NCBI GenBank assembly: GCA_003141415.1
Contig: PLLX01000145.1
Span: forward strand, 1-36,168
DNA: 36,168 nucleotides
Reading direction: 5' to 3'
From: Bacteroidales bacterium
Lineage (GTDB): Bacteria > Bacteroidota > Bacteroidia > Bacteroidales > VadinHA17
The translations under genes and the position numbers were made by a program. The notes below the pieces were generated by a model. That model ran no database searches. It saw nothing but the letters and a program-made list of their open reading frames with translations, and was not told the DNA's origin. This document shows positions 7,111 through 14,481 of this stretch, piece by piece (within the stretch, counting starts at the first letter, position 1; each line of letters opens with the position of its first letter).

Positions 7111-8343
7111 ATGAGCGAAATAATCAATAACTCAAAAAAACGTAAGGAGCTTCTTAAACATATGATACTTCAGCTTCATAAAGGCGATGCTCCTGATCTG
7201 GTACGAAACAGACTGGTTGAATTATTAAAGTCGGTTCCATATGATGAAGTAGTGGAAGTTGAACAGGAACTCATAGCAGAGGGATTGCCGGTAGAAGAAG
7301 TTCTGAAACTATGCGACATTCATCAAATGGTTCTTGATGGATATATTGATCAGAGTGGAGCTAAATCTATTCCGGCCGGCCATCCTGTCGATACTTTTAA
7401 AAAGGAGAATCTTGAACTGGAAAAGGTAATAAATGAACTGGAACAACTCTTCAGTAAAGTAAAAAACATTAAAGAAGTTGAGGTAAATCAATGGTTGATA
7501 AAAGTCCACACTCAATTGAATAACCTGATGGATGTCGATAAGCATTACAAAAGAAAGGAATATCTTTTGTTCCCATTTCTCGAAAAATATGAAATTACCG
7601 GTCCTCCAAAAGTCATGTGGGGAAAGCATGATGAAATCAGAACTCTGCTTAAAGCCTCGATAGAGGCAGTAAGTTCAAATGGAGAAGTATCTCCGGATGA
7701 AGCAGCAACTATTACTGAACTTATTTTACTTCCAGCGGTAAATGGTGTTTCTGACATGATCTCAAAAGAGGAAGAGATACTTCTTCCCATGTGCATGGAC
7801 AAGTTAACTGATGATGACTGGTACACAATCTATAAGCAAACTAATGAATTCGGGTATTGCCTTTACGACCCGCAGATTGAATGGAAACCTGTAGGAATAG
7901 ATATCAGCGAAATTATTTATTATACAGGGAATAATATTCAGCTTGCTACCGGCAGTTTCAATCTTAATGAGATGGAAACCTTGTTCAGAACTCTTCCAAT
8001 TGATATCACATTTGTTGACAAGGATGACAAAGTGAAATTCTTCAGTTTGAGTCCCGATCGTATATTCACGCGTAATAGGGCAATAATCGGACGCGACGTA
8101 AGGATGTGCCATCCTCCTTCAAGCGTCCATGTAGTAGAACAGATACTGAGTGATTTTAAAAGTGGAAAACAGAATAGTGCAGCTTTTTGGATATCAATGC
8201 AGGGAAGATTCATTTACATCGAGTATTTGGCGTTGAGAGATTCAAACGGCATATATCTGGGGACGATAGAATTCACTCAGGATCTGACGAAACTTCGAAA
8301 GCTTGAGGGAGAACAGAGACTTTTATCTTATATCGGCAGGTAA
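7111..8343 (+). CDS. DUF438-hemerythrin-PAS protein
   Basis: A 410-residue cytosolic protein with three parts. Residues 1-75 match the DUF438 helical domain (KELLKHMILQLHKGD and following). Residues about 85-250 form a hemerythrin-like four-helix bundle with candidate iron ligands in DVDKHYKRKEYLLFPFLEKY, MWGKHDEIR and SKEEEILLPMC. Residues about 285-405 are a PAS domain (FRTLPIDITFVDKDDKVKFF onward) that includes RMCHPPSSVH. This architecture is a known family often found with anaerobic or nitrosative-stress genes. The likely role is to bind O2 or NO at di-iron and perhaps heme centres and act as a sensor or scavenger; no output domain follows. It is 5 bp from the DUF1858 gene. Confidence 0.85.
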   Translation: MSEIINNSKKRKELLKHMILQLHKGDAPDLVRNRLVELLKSVPYDEVVEVEQELIAEGLPVEEVLKLCDIHQMVLDGYIDQSGAKSIPAGHPVDTFKKENLELEKVINELEQLFSKVKNIKEVEVNQWLIKVHTQLNNLMDVDKHYKRKEYLLFPFLEKYEITGPPKVMWGKHDEIRTLLKASIEAVSSNGEVSPDEAATITELILLPAVNGVSDMISKEEEILLPMCMDKLTDDDWYTIYKQTNEFGYCLYDPQIEWKPVGIDISEIIYYTGNNIQLATGSFNLNEMETLFRTLPIDITFVDKDDKVKFFSLSPDRIFTRNRAIIGRDVRMCHPPSSVHVVEQILSDFKSGKQNSAAFWISMQGRFIYIEYLALRDSNGIYLGTIEFTQDLTKLRKLEGEQRLLSYIGR

Positions 8344-8348
8344 TAATT

Positions 8349-8632
8349 ATGTCCGCACAAAAAATTACAATATCGCCCAAAACAAAAGTCGGTGAATTAC
8401 TGGACCCCTTTCCGGAACTTGAATCCGTACTCATGGAAATGTCACCCGCCTTTGAAAAACTTAAGAATCCTATTCTGCGCAAATCGGTTGCCCGGGTTGC
8501 AACAATTCAACAGGTAGATATTGTAGGTACGAAGGGATTCCGGTACCTATAATTAATATGCTTAAAGCAAAAGGCTATAAAATTTATAGTATACAAAAGG
8601 GAAAGGATGCAATAAGTTATATTATCAAATGA
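8349..8632 (+). CDS. DUF1858 domain protein, with an apparent -1 frameshift
   Basis: The uninterrupted frame gives 67 residues (stop TAA at 8550-8552) with a DUF1858 core: KITISPKTKVGELLDPFPEL, then MSPAFEKLKNPILRKSVARV. DUF1858 normally continues with a GIPV motif. The -1 frame from about 8534 reads GIPVPIINMLKAKGYKIYSI and runs on to TGA at 8630-8632. One additional G in the GGG at 8534-8536 would join the parts into about 94 residues. DUF1858 resembles the ScdA_N domain of Ric and is often fused or adjacent to DUF438 and hemerythrin proteins. Probably the last gene of the Rrf2 operon. Function unproven; a role in NO or Fe-S stress is inferred. Confidence 0.75.
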
Positions 8633-8798
8633 CACCATGTCTGGTTCACATATTAAAAAAGTTGAGTTCTGAAATTAGTTAGCACATCTTTTTTCAGTGC
8701 TTTTCTGTAACCAAACTTTTTCAGGTTCGTTTAAGAAGTATTAAAAATCTTAAGTCTGAAAAGAGAAGATAATATTTGTAGTAATCAGATTAATAATT

Positions 8799-8843
8799 AT
8801 GCGAATACGCATTTTAATTATCAAAAGATTGCTATATTCGCAT
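8799..8843. promoter_or_regulatory. Inverted repeat and possible promoter before the unknown gene
   Basis: Arms ATGCGAATA (8799-8807) and TATTCGCAT (8835-8843) are perfect complements 27 nt apart. The right arm overlaps a near-consensus -7 box, TATATTCG (8833-8840, one mismatch), 40 nt before the next start. The rest of 8633-8879 shows no gene and no terminator with a T-run. Confidence 0.4.
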
Positions 8844-8879
8844 CTCTTTTCAATATTTTATTGATACTCTGACCTGAAT

Positions 8880-9611
8880 ATGCCATACAGAAGATTACCC
8901 AATACAGATACCGCCAGGATCAAGGCGATGAAAACTGCTCTTGAAAAGGGAAAGGAGCTTCCGCCTAATAAGATGGCGTTTTCATCAAAGACTATTGTCC
9001 GCCTTCAGAAGTTTCTGCCACATTTTGAACATAACTTCCAGTTATACCGTCATGCTTTAGCTTCCCAAAACAAAAAAAGCAAAGAATATAATGAAACTTT
9101 AAAGAAGGCCCGGATTTATCTGACTCACTTTATAAGAGTAATGAATATGGCAATATTCCGAGGTGACCTGCCTGTCGAAACAAGAGCTTTCTATGGACTC
9201 GCCACTGATGAATCAACAGTTCCCTCACTAACTACCGATAACGAACTAATGAGCTGGGGAAGAAGGATAATTGAAGGCGAAGAATTCAGGATAAAAAAAG
9301 GAGGAAGTTCTATAACAAACCCAACAATCGCGGTCGTAAAAGTCAGAATTGAAAATTTCATTGAAGCCTGGAATTATCATAATACTCTCTCAAAAAGGAC
9401 GTTCGATTATACAGAAAAGAACTATAATCTGCGAAAAGAAGCTGACGAAATAATTCTTCAGTTATGGAATGAGGTCGAAAATACTCACGCTGCCCTCCCT
9501 GAGGAGATCAGAAAAACAGTGAATGAGGAATACGGACTGGTATATTTCTTCAGGAAAGGTGAACTTGATAAAGTTAATATCTCTGACGCCCCGCCTCAAA
9601 CTTTGCCTTAA
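8880..9611 (+). CDS. Hypothetical protein, helical, unknown function
   Basis: A 243-residue soluble protein with no recognised catalytic motif, signal peptide or membrane segment. It is rich in Lys, Glu and Arg and predicted mostly helical. The N-terminus MPYRRLPNTDTARIKAMKTA is followed by long amphipathic stretches (about 45-100 and 160-215) with regularly spaced leucines and aromatics, suggesting a helical bundle or coiled coil. I have the impression that similar proteins are common in Bacteroidetes genomes but cannot name a family. It ends 4 nt into the convergent Nudix regulator gene, so the two stop codons overlap. Codon use looks like its neighbours. Confidence 0.8.
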   Translation: MPYRRLPNTDTARIKAMKTALEKGKELPPNKMAFSSKTIVRLQKFLPHFEHNFQLYRHALASQNKKSKEYNETLKKARIYLTHFIRVMNMAIFRGDLPVETRAFYGLATDESTVPSLTTDNELMSWGRRIIEGEEFRIKKGGSSITNPTIAVVKVRIENFIEAWNYHNTLSKRTFDYTEKNYNLRKEADEIILQLWNEVENTHAALPEEIRKTVNEEYGLVYFFRKGELDKVNISDAPPQTLP

Positions 9612-10372
9612 AATCCAGGTCCTTTACTTTCCGAAAGTGCTCTTTTGTATTTAACCTTGTCAAAAGTAAATAGGGATGGCGAACGATGCGCTCCTATTTT
9701 ACGACGCTGATCGAGACGCTTAAGAACTCCCAGGCTGAGGATCTTTTTTTGAAAATTGCGGCGATCGATCGTCCTGTCTAAAATTGTTTCATATAGTTTC
9801 TGCAGCTCAGGTAAAGTAAACTTGTTTGGAAGAAGATTCAAACCAACCGGCTGGTATTTAAGCTGAGTTCTGATTGTGTTTATAGCTTTATTAATCATTT
9901 GTTCATGATCGAACAAGAGAACTGGCAAGTTTTGAATATCCCACCATGCACAATCTTTTGAAAATTCATCGGGCTTGGGAACCGCTTTTGAAAATTCAAT
10001 CAGGGCATAATATCCAATCGATATTGTCCTGTCACCAAGCCAGCTGCCTCTGGCATCTTTGTAAAGCCAGGATGACTTCAGCAGGATTTCATTTCCCGGG
10101 TTCATCAGACGCCGGAGGTCGCCAAAAGTATAATATTGCTGCAGAAACACATTGGTTAACCCGGTTCTTTCATTCAGTATCCGGTGAGCTGCCTCCTCTA
10201 TCGACTCAGAGCGATCTATATAGCCACCGGGCAAACACCAGCCATCAACACCCTTCCAGCTTCTTAACAGTACTTTAAGCTGATTCTCGTGATAACCAAA
10301 TATAGTACAGTCAATCGACAATTGGGGAATAAATTGTTTAAACCCATTTGATATAAAGTCAGCCATATCCAT
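9608..10372 (-). CDS. NrtR-like transcriptional regulator (Nudix fold plus winged helix)
   Basis: About 254 residues. The N-terminal Nudix-fold domain begins FIPQLSIDCTIFGYHENQLK and contains a decayed Nudix box, GGYIDRSESIEEAAHRILNE. The REUxEE core reads RILNER, so the catalytic glutamates are not intact and hydrolysis is unlikely. The C-terminal winged helix (LLPNKFTLPELQKLYETIL onward) completes the NrtR/AraR architecture, in which a nucleotide- or sugar-related ligand controls DNA binding. An open frame extends to ATG 10423, but a -7 box (10397-10390) and an operator lie inside that extension. The start is therefore 10384, 10372 or 10366; I chose 10372. It diverges from the beta-mannosidase gene, which is its likely target. 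Confidence 0.85.
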   Translation of the reverse strand: MDMADFISNGFKQFIPQLSIDCTIFGYHENQLKVLLRSWKGVDGWCLPGGYIDRSESIEEAAHRILNERTGLTNVFLQQYYTFGDLRRLMNPGNEILLKSSWLYKDARGSWLGDRTISIGYYALIEFSKAVPKPDEFSKDCAWWDIQNLPVLLFDHEQMINKAINTIRTQLKYQPVGLNLLPNKFTLPELQKLYETILDRTIDRRNFQKKILSLGVLKRLDQRRKIGAHRSPSLFTFDKVKYKRALSESKGPGF

Positions 10373-10389
10373 CTTTTGTACCATGATCA

Positions 10390-10397
10390 CAAAAGTA
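10390..10397 (-). promoter_or_regulatory. -7 box of the NrtR-like regulator gene
   Basis: Minus-strand TACTTTTG matches TAnnTTTG. The -33 position, about 20 nt upstream, falls in TGTG of operator 1. It rules out the upstream start at 10423. Confidence 0.6.
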
Positions 10398-10403
10398 AAA
10401 ATT

Positions 10404-10424
10404 ATTGTGTGATTTTTACACATT
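10404..10424. promoter_or_regulatory. Operator 1, ATTGTGT-N7-ACACATT
   Basis: A 21-bp inverted repeat with 7-bp arms (one mismatch) and a 7-nt spacer, covering the -33 region of the regulator's own promoter. It is the same design as operator 2, centred 38 bp away. Autorepression by the NrtR-like protein is inferred. Confidence 0.7.
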
Positions 10425-10441
10425 CAAATAAAATGATTAAT

Positions 10442-10462
10442 ATTGTGTGCCAATTACACAAT
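10442..10462. promoter_or_regulatory. Operator 2, ATTGTGT-N7-ACACAAT
   Basis: A perfect 7-7-7 inverted repeat 35 bp before the beta-mannosidase start. Its left arm contains the TTG (10443-10445) that would be the -33 element for a TACTTTTT -7-like box at 10464-10471. Binding here should block transcription of the beta-mannosidase gene. Confidence 0.72.
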
Positions 10463-10497
10463 GTACTTTTTTATAGTAATCCTTAAAACATTATAAG

Positions 10498-13146
10498 ATG
10501 ATAAGCAAAAAAACATTCTCAGCTTTTGTGTTTTCGTTAATGTTTGCCACTCAGCTGTTGGCGCAAGCATCGCCTCTGGTTAAGGAGATTAATGACGGAT
10601 GGAAGTTTCATAAAGTTGGAACAAATGACTGGCAGCCTGCTACAGTTCCTGGCTGCGTTCATACTGACCTTCTGGCCAATAAAATAATAGCTGATCCATT
10701 TTACAGGGATAATGAATCAAAACTTCAATGGATAGACAAATATTCATGGGAATACAAAACTATAATCACTGTCGATAAAACAACACTCGACAGACAAAAC
10801 ATTGATCTATGTTTTAAGGGACTGGATACCTATGCAGAAGTTTATTTAAATGATCACCATTTACTTACAACAGATAATATGTTTTGTGAGTGGAATACAG
10901 ACGTTAAGCAGATTTTGGTGGAAGGCAGCAATACCCTCAGGATATTATTTCATTCCCCGGTTGTTATGGGTATTTTGAGCAGAGATAAATTTAATCTTGA
11001 GGCGCCTGTTGGATATAACCTGGAATTTGTTGCTAATTCTGATTGGCCTAATGTTGGACCTTATATCCGCAAAGCTGCCTATATGTTTGGGTGGGATTGG
11101 GGTCCAAAACTTACTACAAGCGGAATCTGGAGACCTGTATTTCTTAAAGCATGGGATAATGCAAAGATCAATGGTATGCAAATTGTACAGGATTCAATTA
11201 CAGTAAAAAAGGCATCTCTTTCAACGATCGTCACTATCGAAGCTGCATCAGCTTTTAACGGGGTATTGAATCTTTCTTATGCACTCAATGGTAAAAGTAT
11301 TCCCGTTAATCCCCGTCCAGTTAAACTGCAAAAAGGGTTGAACGAGGTTAAAATAGATTTTACTATCAATAATCCCGCTTTGTGGTGGCCAAACGGACTC
11401 GGTGATCATCCCCTCTACGAATTCACCGGTTCACTAATCACGGGACAAAATGAAATCGACAGATTTAAAACACATTCGGGTTTAAGAACAATAAAACTTA
11501 TACAGAAACCCGAAAAAGACGGAGGAAAATCCTTTTACTTCGAAGTAAACGGAATCGCGGTCTTTGCAAAAGGCTCTAATTATATCCCATCTGACATTTT
11601 TCCTTCACGGGTCACAGATAATCATTATGAAGAATTAATAACTGCTTCAGCAGAAGCTAATATGAATATGTTTCGGGTATGGGGCGGAGGCATTTATGAA
11701 AATGATATCTTTTACGATTTATGCGATAAGAACGGGATCATGATATGGCAGGATTTTGCTTTTGCAGCTCACAGTCCGGATTATCCTGAGTTCCAGGAAT
11801 CTATACGCAGGGAATTTAAAGAAAACATCCAGCGTCTGCGAAATCATCCCTGCATTGCGTTATGGTGCGGGAACAATGAGGTTGATCTTGTATGGAACAT
11901 ATTAATGAAAAAATATTTCGGACTGGAGATACCAAAAGAGGGGAATATGCTTGAAAGTATTCTCCCATTCCTGCCGGCTGCCGGCAGCGTAGATCCAAAA
12001 ATAACAGAAAGGGTTGAGAAAGCATATGATGACATTTTTTATAAAATGATTCCCGAGGCTATAGAAAAGTTTGACTATAATTCTCATGCTTACTGGGCTT
12101 CATCTCCGATGGGAGGCTACAAAGAGCCAATGACCTTCGGTAAACCGCAATCGGGTGATATGCACTATTATGTTGCCTATATCAATAAACCATTCAGTAA
12201 TATTCTTGAAACACAGTCACATTTTTTCAGTGAACATGGATTTCAGTCCTGGCCCGACAAAAAAGCGGTATATCAGTTTACAACCCCCGGCGACCGTGAT
12301 AAAAATTCACCTGTAATGCGGGCTCATAACAAAGCCATGATTGGGAATAGTGTGCTGGATAAGTATATCAAGATGTACTATAATCCTCCAAAAGATTTCG
12401 ATTCATATATATATATTACACAGGTCTTGCAGGATGCATGTATGAAACTATCTCTGGAGACGCACAGACGCTGGATGCCTTATACCATGGGGAGCCTTTA
12501 CTGGCAGCTTAATGATGTGTGGCCCGTAGCATCGTGGGCGAGTATCGATTTTCAGAATAATCCGAAAGGGCTCTATTATATTGTTAAAAAAGCTTTCAAT
12601 CCAATAATTGTCGTGCCTTCAAATTTTAAAAACGATTTCATGGTTAATGTAGTTTCAGATAGCAGAGAGGCATTTAAAGCAAAAATGGAGATGAAGATAC
12701 TCGATTTCAGCGGGAAACAACTGTGGAGCAAGTCTATACAAGTGAATATGACAGCCAATACCAGTACCGAATTCTTTAAAACAACTACGAAAGAACTGGT
12801 GAATAAACTGGATACTACCCGGATTGTTTTTAGTGTTAAATTGGTGCAAGGGAATAAATTGCTTGCTTCAAATCTTTGTTATTTTTCATCACCAAAAGAT
12901 CTGAAACTTCAAAAACCGGTTATTACAAAGCTTATAACTGTTTCTGATCAGAGATACTCAATTATGCTTACATCTGATAAGTTAGTCAAGGATCTTTACC
13001 TGGATACGGATGAAAAGGGCCTTTTTTCTGATAATTATTTTGATCTTCTTCCGGGGGAAAAGGTGACAGTTAGTTTTAAGACTAAGGAAAAAATAAATAA
13101 TTTCGGAGATAAACTAAAACTCTATTCACTAACAGATTCTTACTAA
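10498..13146 (+). CDS. Beta-mannosidase, glycoside hydrolase family 2, exported
   Basis: An 882-residue GH2 enzyme that releases beta-linked mannose from the non-reducing end of manno-oligosaccharides. A signal peptide (residues 1 to about 22, ending LLAQA) sends it to the periplasm. Domain order: sugar-binding jelly roll (about 25-210, with NDGWKFH and VPGCVHTDLL), immunoglobulin-like domain (about 215-325), TIM barrel (about 335-680), C-terminal beta domains. The catalytic acid/base is E461 in LWCGNNEVD and the nucleophile E579 in FFSEHGFQSWP. GSNYIPSDIFPSR and FRVWGGGIYE are typical beta-mannosidase active-site motifs. It stands alone, without SusC/SusD. Control by the divergent NrtR-like protein through the two operators is inferred. 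Confidence 0.93.
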   Translation: MISKKTFSAFVFSLMFATQLLAQASPLVKEINDGWKFHKVGTNDWQPATVPGCVHTDLLANKIIADPFYRDNESKLQWIDKYSWEYKTIITVDKTTLDRQNIDLCFKGLDTYAEVYLNDHHLLTTDNMFCEWNTDVKQILVEGSNTLRILFHSPVVMGILSRDKFNLEAPVGYNLEFVANSDWPNVGPYIRKAAYMFGWDWGPKLTTSGIWRPVFLKAWDNAKINGMQIVQDSITVKKASLSTIVTIEAASAFNGVLNLSYALNGKSIPVNPRPVKLQKGLNEVKIDFTINNPALWWPNGLGDHPLYEFTGSLITGQNEIDRFKTHSGLRTIKLIQKPEKDGGKSFYFEVNGIAVFAKGSNYIPSDIFPSRVTDNHYEELITASAEANMNMFRVWGGGIYENDIFYDLCDKNGIMIWQDFAFAAHSPDYPEFQESIRREFKENIQRLRNHPCIALWCGNNEVDLVWNILMKKYFGLEIPKEGNMLESILPFLPAAGSVDPKITERVEKAYDDIFYKMIPEAIEKFDYNSHAYWASSPMGGYKEPMTFGKPQSGDMHYYVAYINKPFSNILETQSHFFSEHGFQSWPDKKAVYQFTTPGDRDKNSPVMRAHNKAMIGNSVLDKYIKMYYNPPKDFDSYIYITQVLQDACMKLSLETHRRWMPYTMGSLYWQLNDVWPVASWASIDFQNNPKGLYYIVKKAFNPIIVVPSNFKNDFMVNVVSDSREAFKAKMEMKILDFSGKQLWSKSIQVNMTANTSTEFFKTTTKELVNKLDTTRIVFSVKLVQGNKLLASNLCYFSSPKDLKLQKPVITKLITVSDQRYSIMLTSDKLVKDLYLDTDEKGLFSDNYFDLLPGEKVTVSFKTKEKINNFGDKLKLYSLTDSY

Positions 13147-13202
13147 AACCTGTTTTCTCATTATATTCATTTTCTTATTATTCAATATTACATCTTAACC
13201 CC

Positions 13203-13323
13203 TGAGTTACACGGAGTTATCACTGAGTACATCAGCTTTTTAATTTGGAAGCAAGAGAGTTTTTTTTATTTGAGCTAATTACTCCGTGAAACTCCGTTTA
13301 ACCCAGTGTTACTCCGTGGTAAG
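13203..13323. repeat. Intergenic inward-facing decamer repeat
   Basis: The spacer 13147-13358 has no gene. Left side: ACACGGAG and TCACTGAG units (13209-13227). Right side: complementary CTCCGTG, CTCCGTT, CAGTGTT and CTCCGTG units at about 13282, 13292, 13304 and 13312, near 10-nt spacing. The halves face each other across about 55 bp. Similar in style to 79-114. Confidence 0.55.
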
Positions 13324-13358
13324 TGGATTTCTTTGTGAATGTTTATCTCGGTTGGCAA

Positions 13359-14285
13359 CTATTGCTTGTCATTAATACTCTTATTCCTGAAATAGAATAA
13401 TATTGCCAGACTTATTGTTATCGGCAGAGGAAGGAAGATTGCCTGTTTCCATAAAGGAGTAACTGCTGATGTATTAAATTTCTCCAAACCTTGCAGATAT
13501 TCCAGCATTACAGGAAATGAATTATTAACAAAGTGTGAAATTACTGGTAGCCAGAGGGTCCCGCTCCAGAAAAAGAGATAACCAAAAACCAGTCCGAGAA
13601 TGAATCTTGGTATAAATCCAAAAAACTGAAAATGAATAGCACTGAATATAAATGCCGTGACCCATATTGCTATATGTCCTGATTTGAAAAGATTGTTAAA
13701 GATCTTCTGAAATACACCTCTGAAAATCATCTCCTCGGCAATTGCCGGTATTAACGCAATCGTAATCAGGTTCAGAATCATTACCCAAAAGGTATTTGAT
13801 ACAACTAACATATCGATCAGATTGTCAGCCTTATCTTCCTTTTCAATCATCCAATGTTCAACACCCGAGAGCCAACCTGGAAGATGCATCACCGAGTTAA
13901 TTTGTCCGGTAAAACTTGTAATGGGGAATATGCAAAAGGTCAGAATAACAACCAACAGGACCTCCTTCAATTGTGGTATTTTTAGCTCTGTTAACCTGCC
14001 GGCAGATTCAGGTTTAATTAGTAACAGTATTATAATTGAGGGTATAATAAGAAGTGAAATGTCCTGAATTATCAAAAGGTACCTTAGAAATGCAGAGTCT
14101 TTATTACTAAATTCACCGGCTGCTTTGTCAAGTAATGTTAAATCGGAACCGGATATAAACATACCCGCCATCACCAGGATGATCAACAAGGGAAGACCAA
14201 CTCCAAAAATTATCATTAATGACATAAGAAGCTGATAAAGAGGTGATTTCCTGTATAATTTGAAAATTCTCTGCTTGTCCCCCAT
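13359..14285 (-). CDS. CPBP-family intramembrane glutamic endopeptidase (first copy)
   Basis: A 308-residue membrane protein with about eight hydrophobic segments. The CPBP (Abi/Rce1-like) motifs are complete: E184-E185-x3-R189 (EEMIFRG), H218 (FSAIHF) and H251-x3-N255 (HFVNNS), which line the intramembrane active site. Family roles include prenyl-protein-type cleavage, bacteriocin self-immunity and processing of signalling peptides; the substrate here is unknown. The gene diverges from dusB across 196 bp. A second, different CPBP gene lies on the other side of dusB. The two share motifs and topology but are clearly diverged, so a recent duplication is unlikely. Confidence 0.88.
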   Translation of the reverse strand: MGDKQRIFKLYRKSPLYQLLMSLMIIFGVGLPLLIILVMAGMFISGSDLTLLDKAAGEFSNKDSAFLRYLLIIQDISLLIIPSIIILLLIKPESAGRLTELKIPQLKEVLLVVILTFCIFPITSFTGQINSVMHLPGWLSGVEHWMIEKEDKADNLIDMLVVSNTFWVMILNLITIALIPAIAEEMIFRGVFQKIFNNLFKSGHIAIWVTAFIFSAIHFQFFGFIPRFILGLVFGYLFFWSGTLWLPVISHFVNNSFPVMLEYLQGLEKFNTSAVTPLWKQAIFLPLPITISLAILFYFRNKSINDKQ

Positions 14286-14481
14286 TTTATTAATTTTGCA
14301 GTCAATTAAAGATAGACAAATTTAGGTGTTCTTTTCTTAGTGTTACTTAGTGATAATCTTTATGTTCCTTCATGGTGAAAAAAGTTTGACCACAAATCGG
14401 GCAAAAGGATTAACAAAGTTTCGCTAAGGATAATAAAAATAATGTTGAAATTAATTTCAGGCGTTAAAAAATAATAAAGGT

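Noticed and set aside
8553..8879. Possible small gene or RNA in the spacer after DUF1858
   Set aside because: To 8632 it is the frameshifted end of DUF1858; beyond that there is no start with a plausible frame and no stable hairpin with a T-run.
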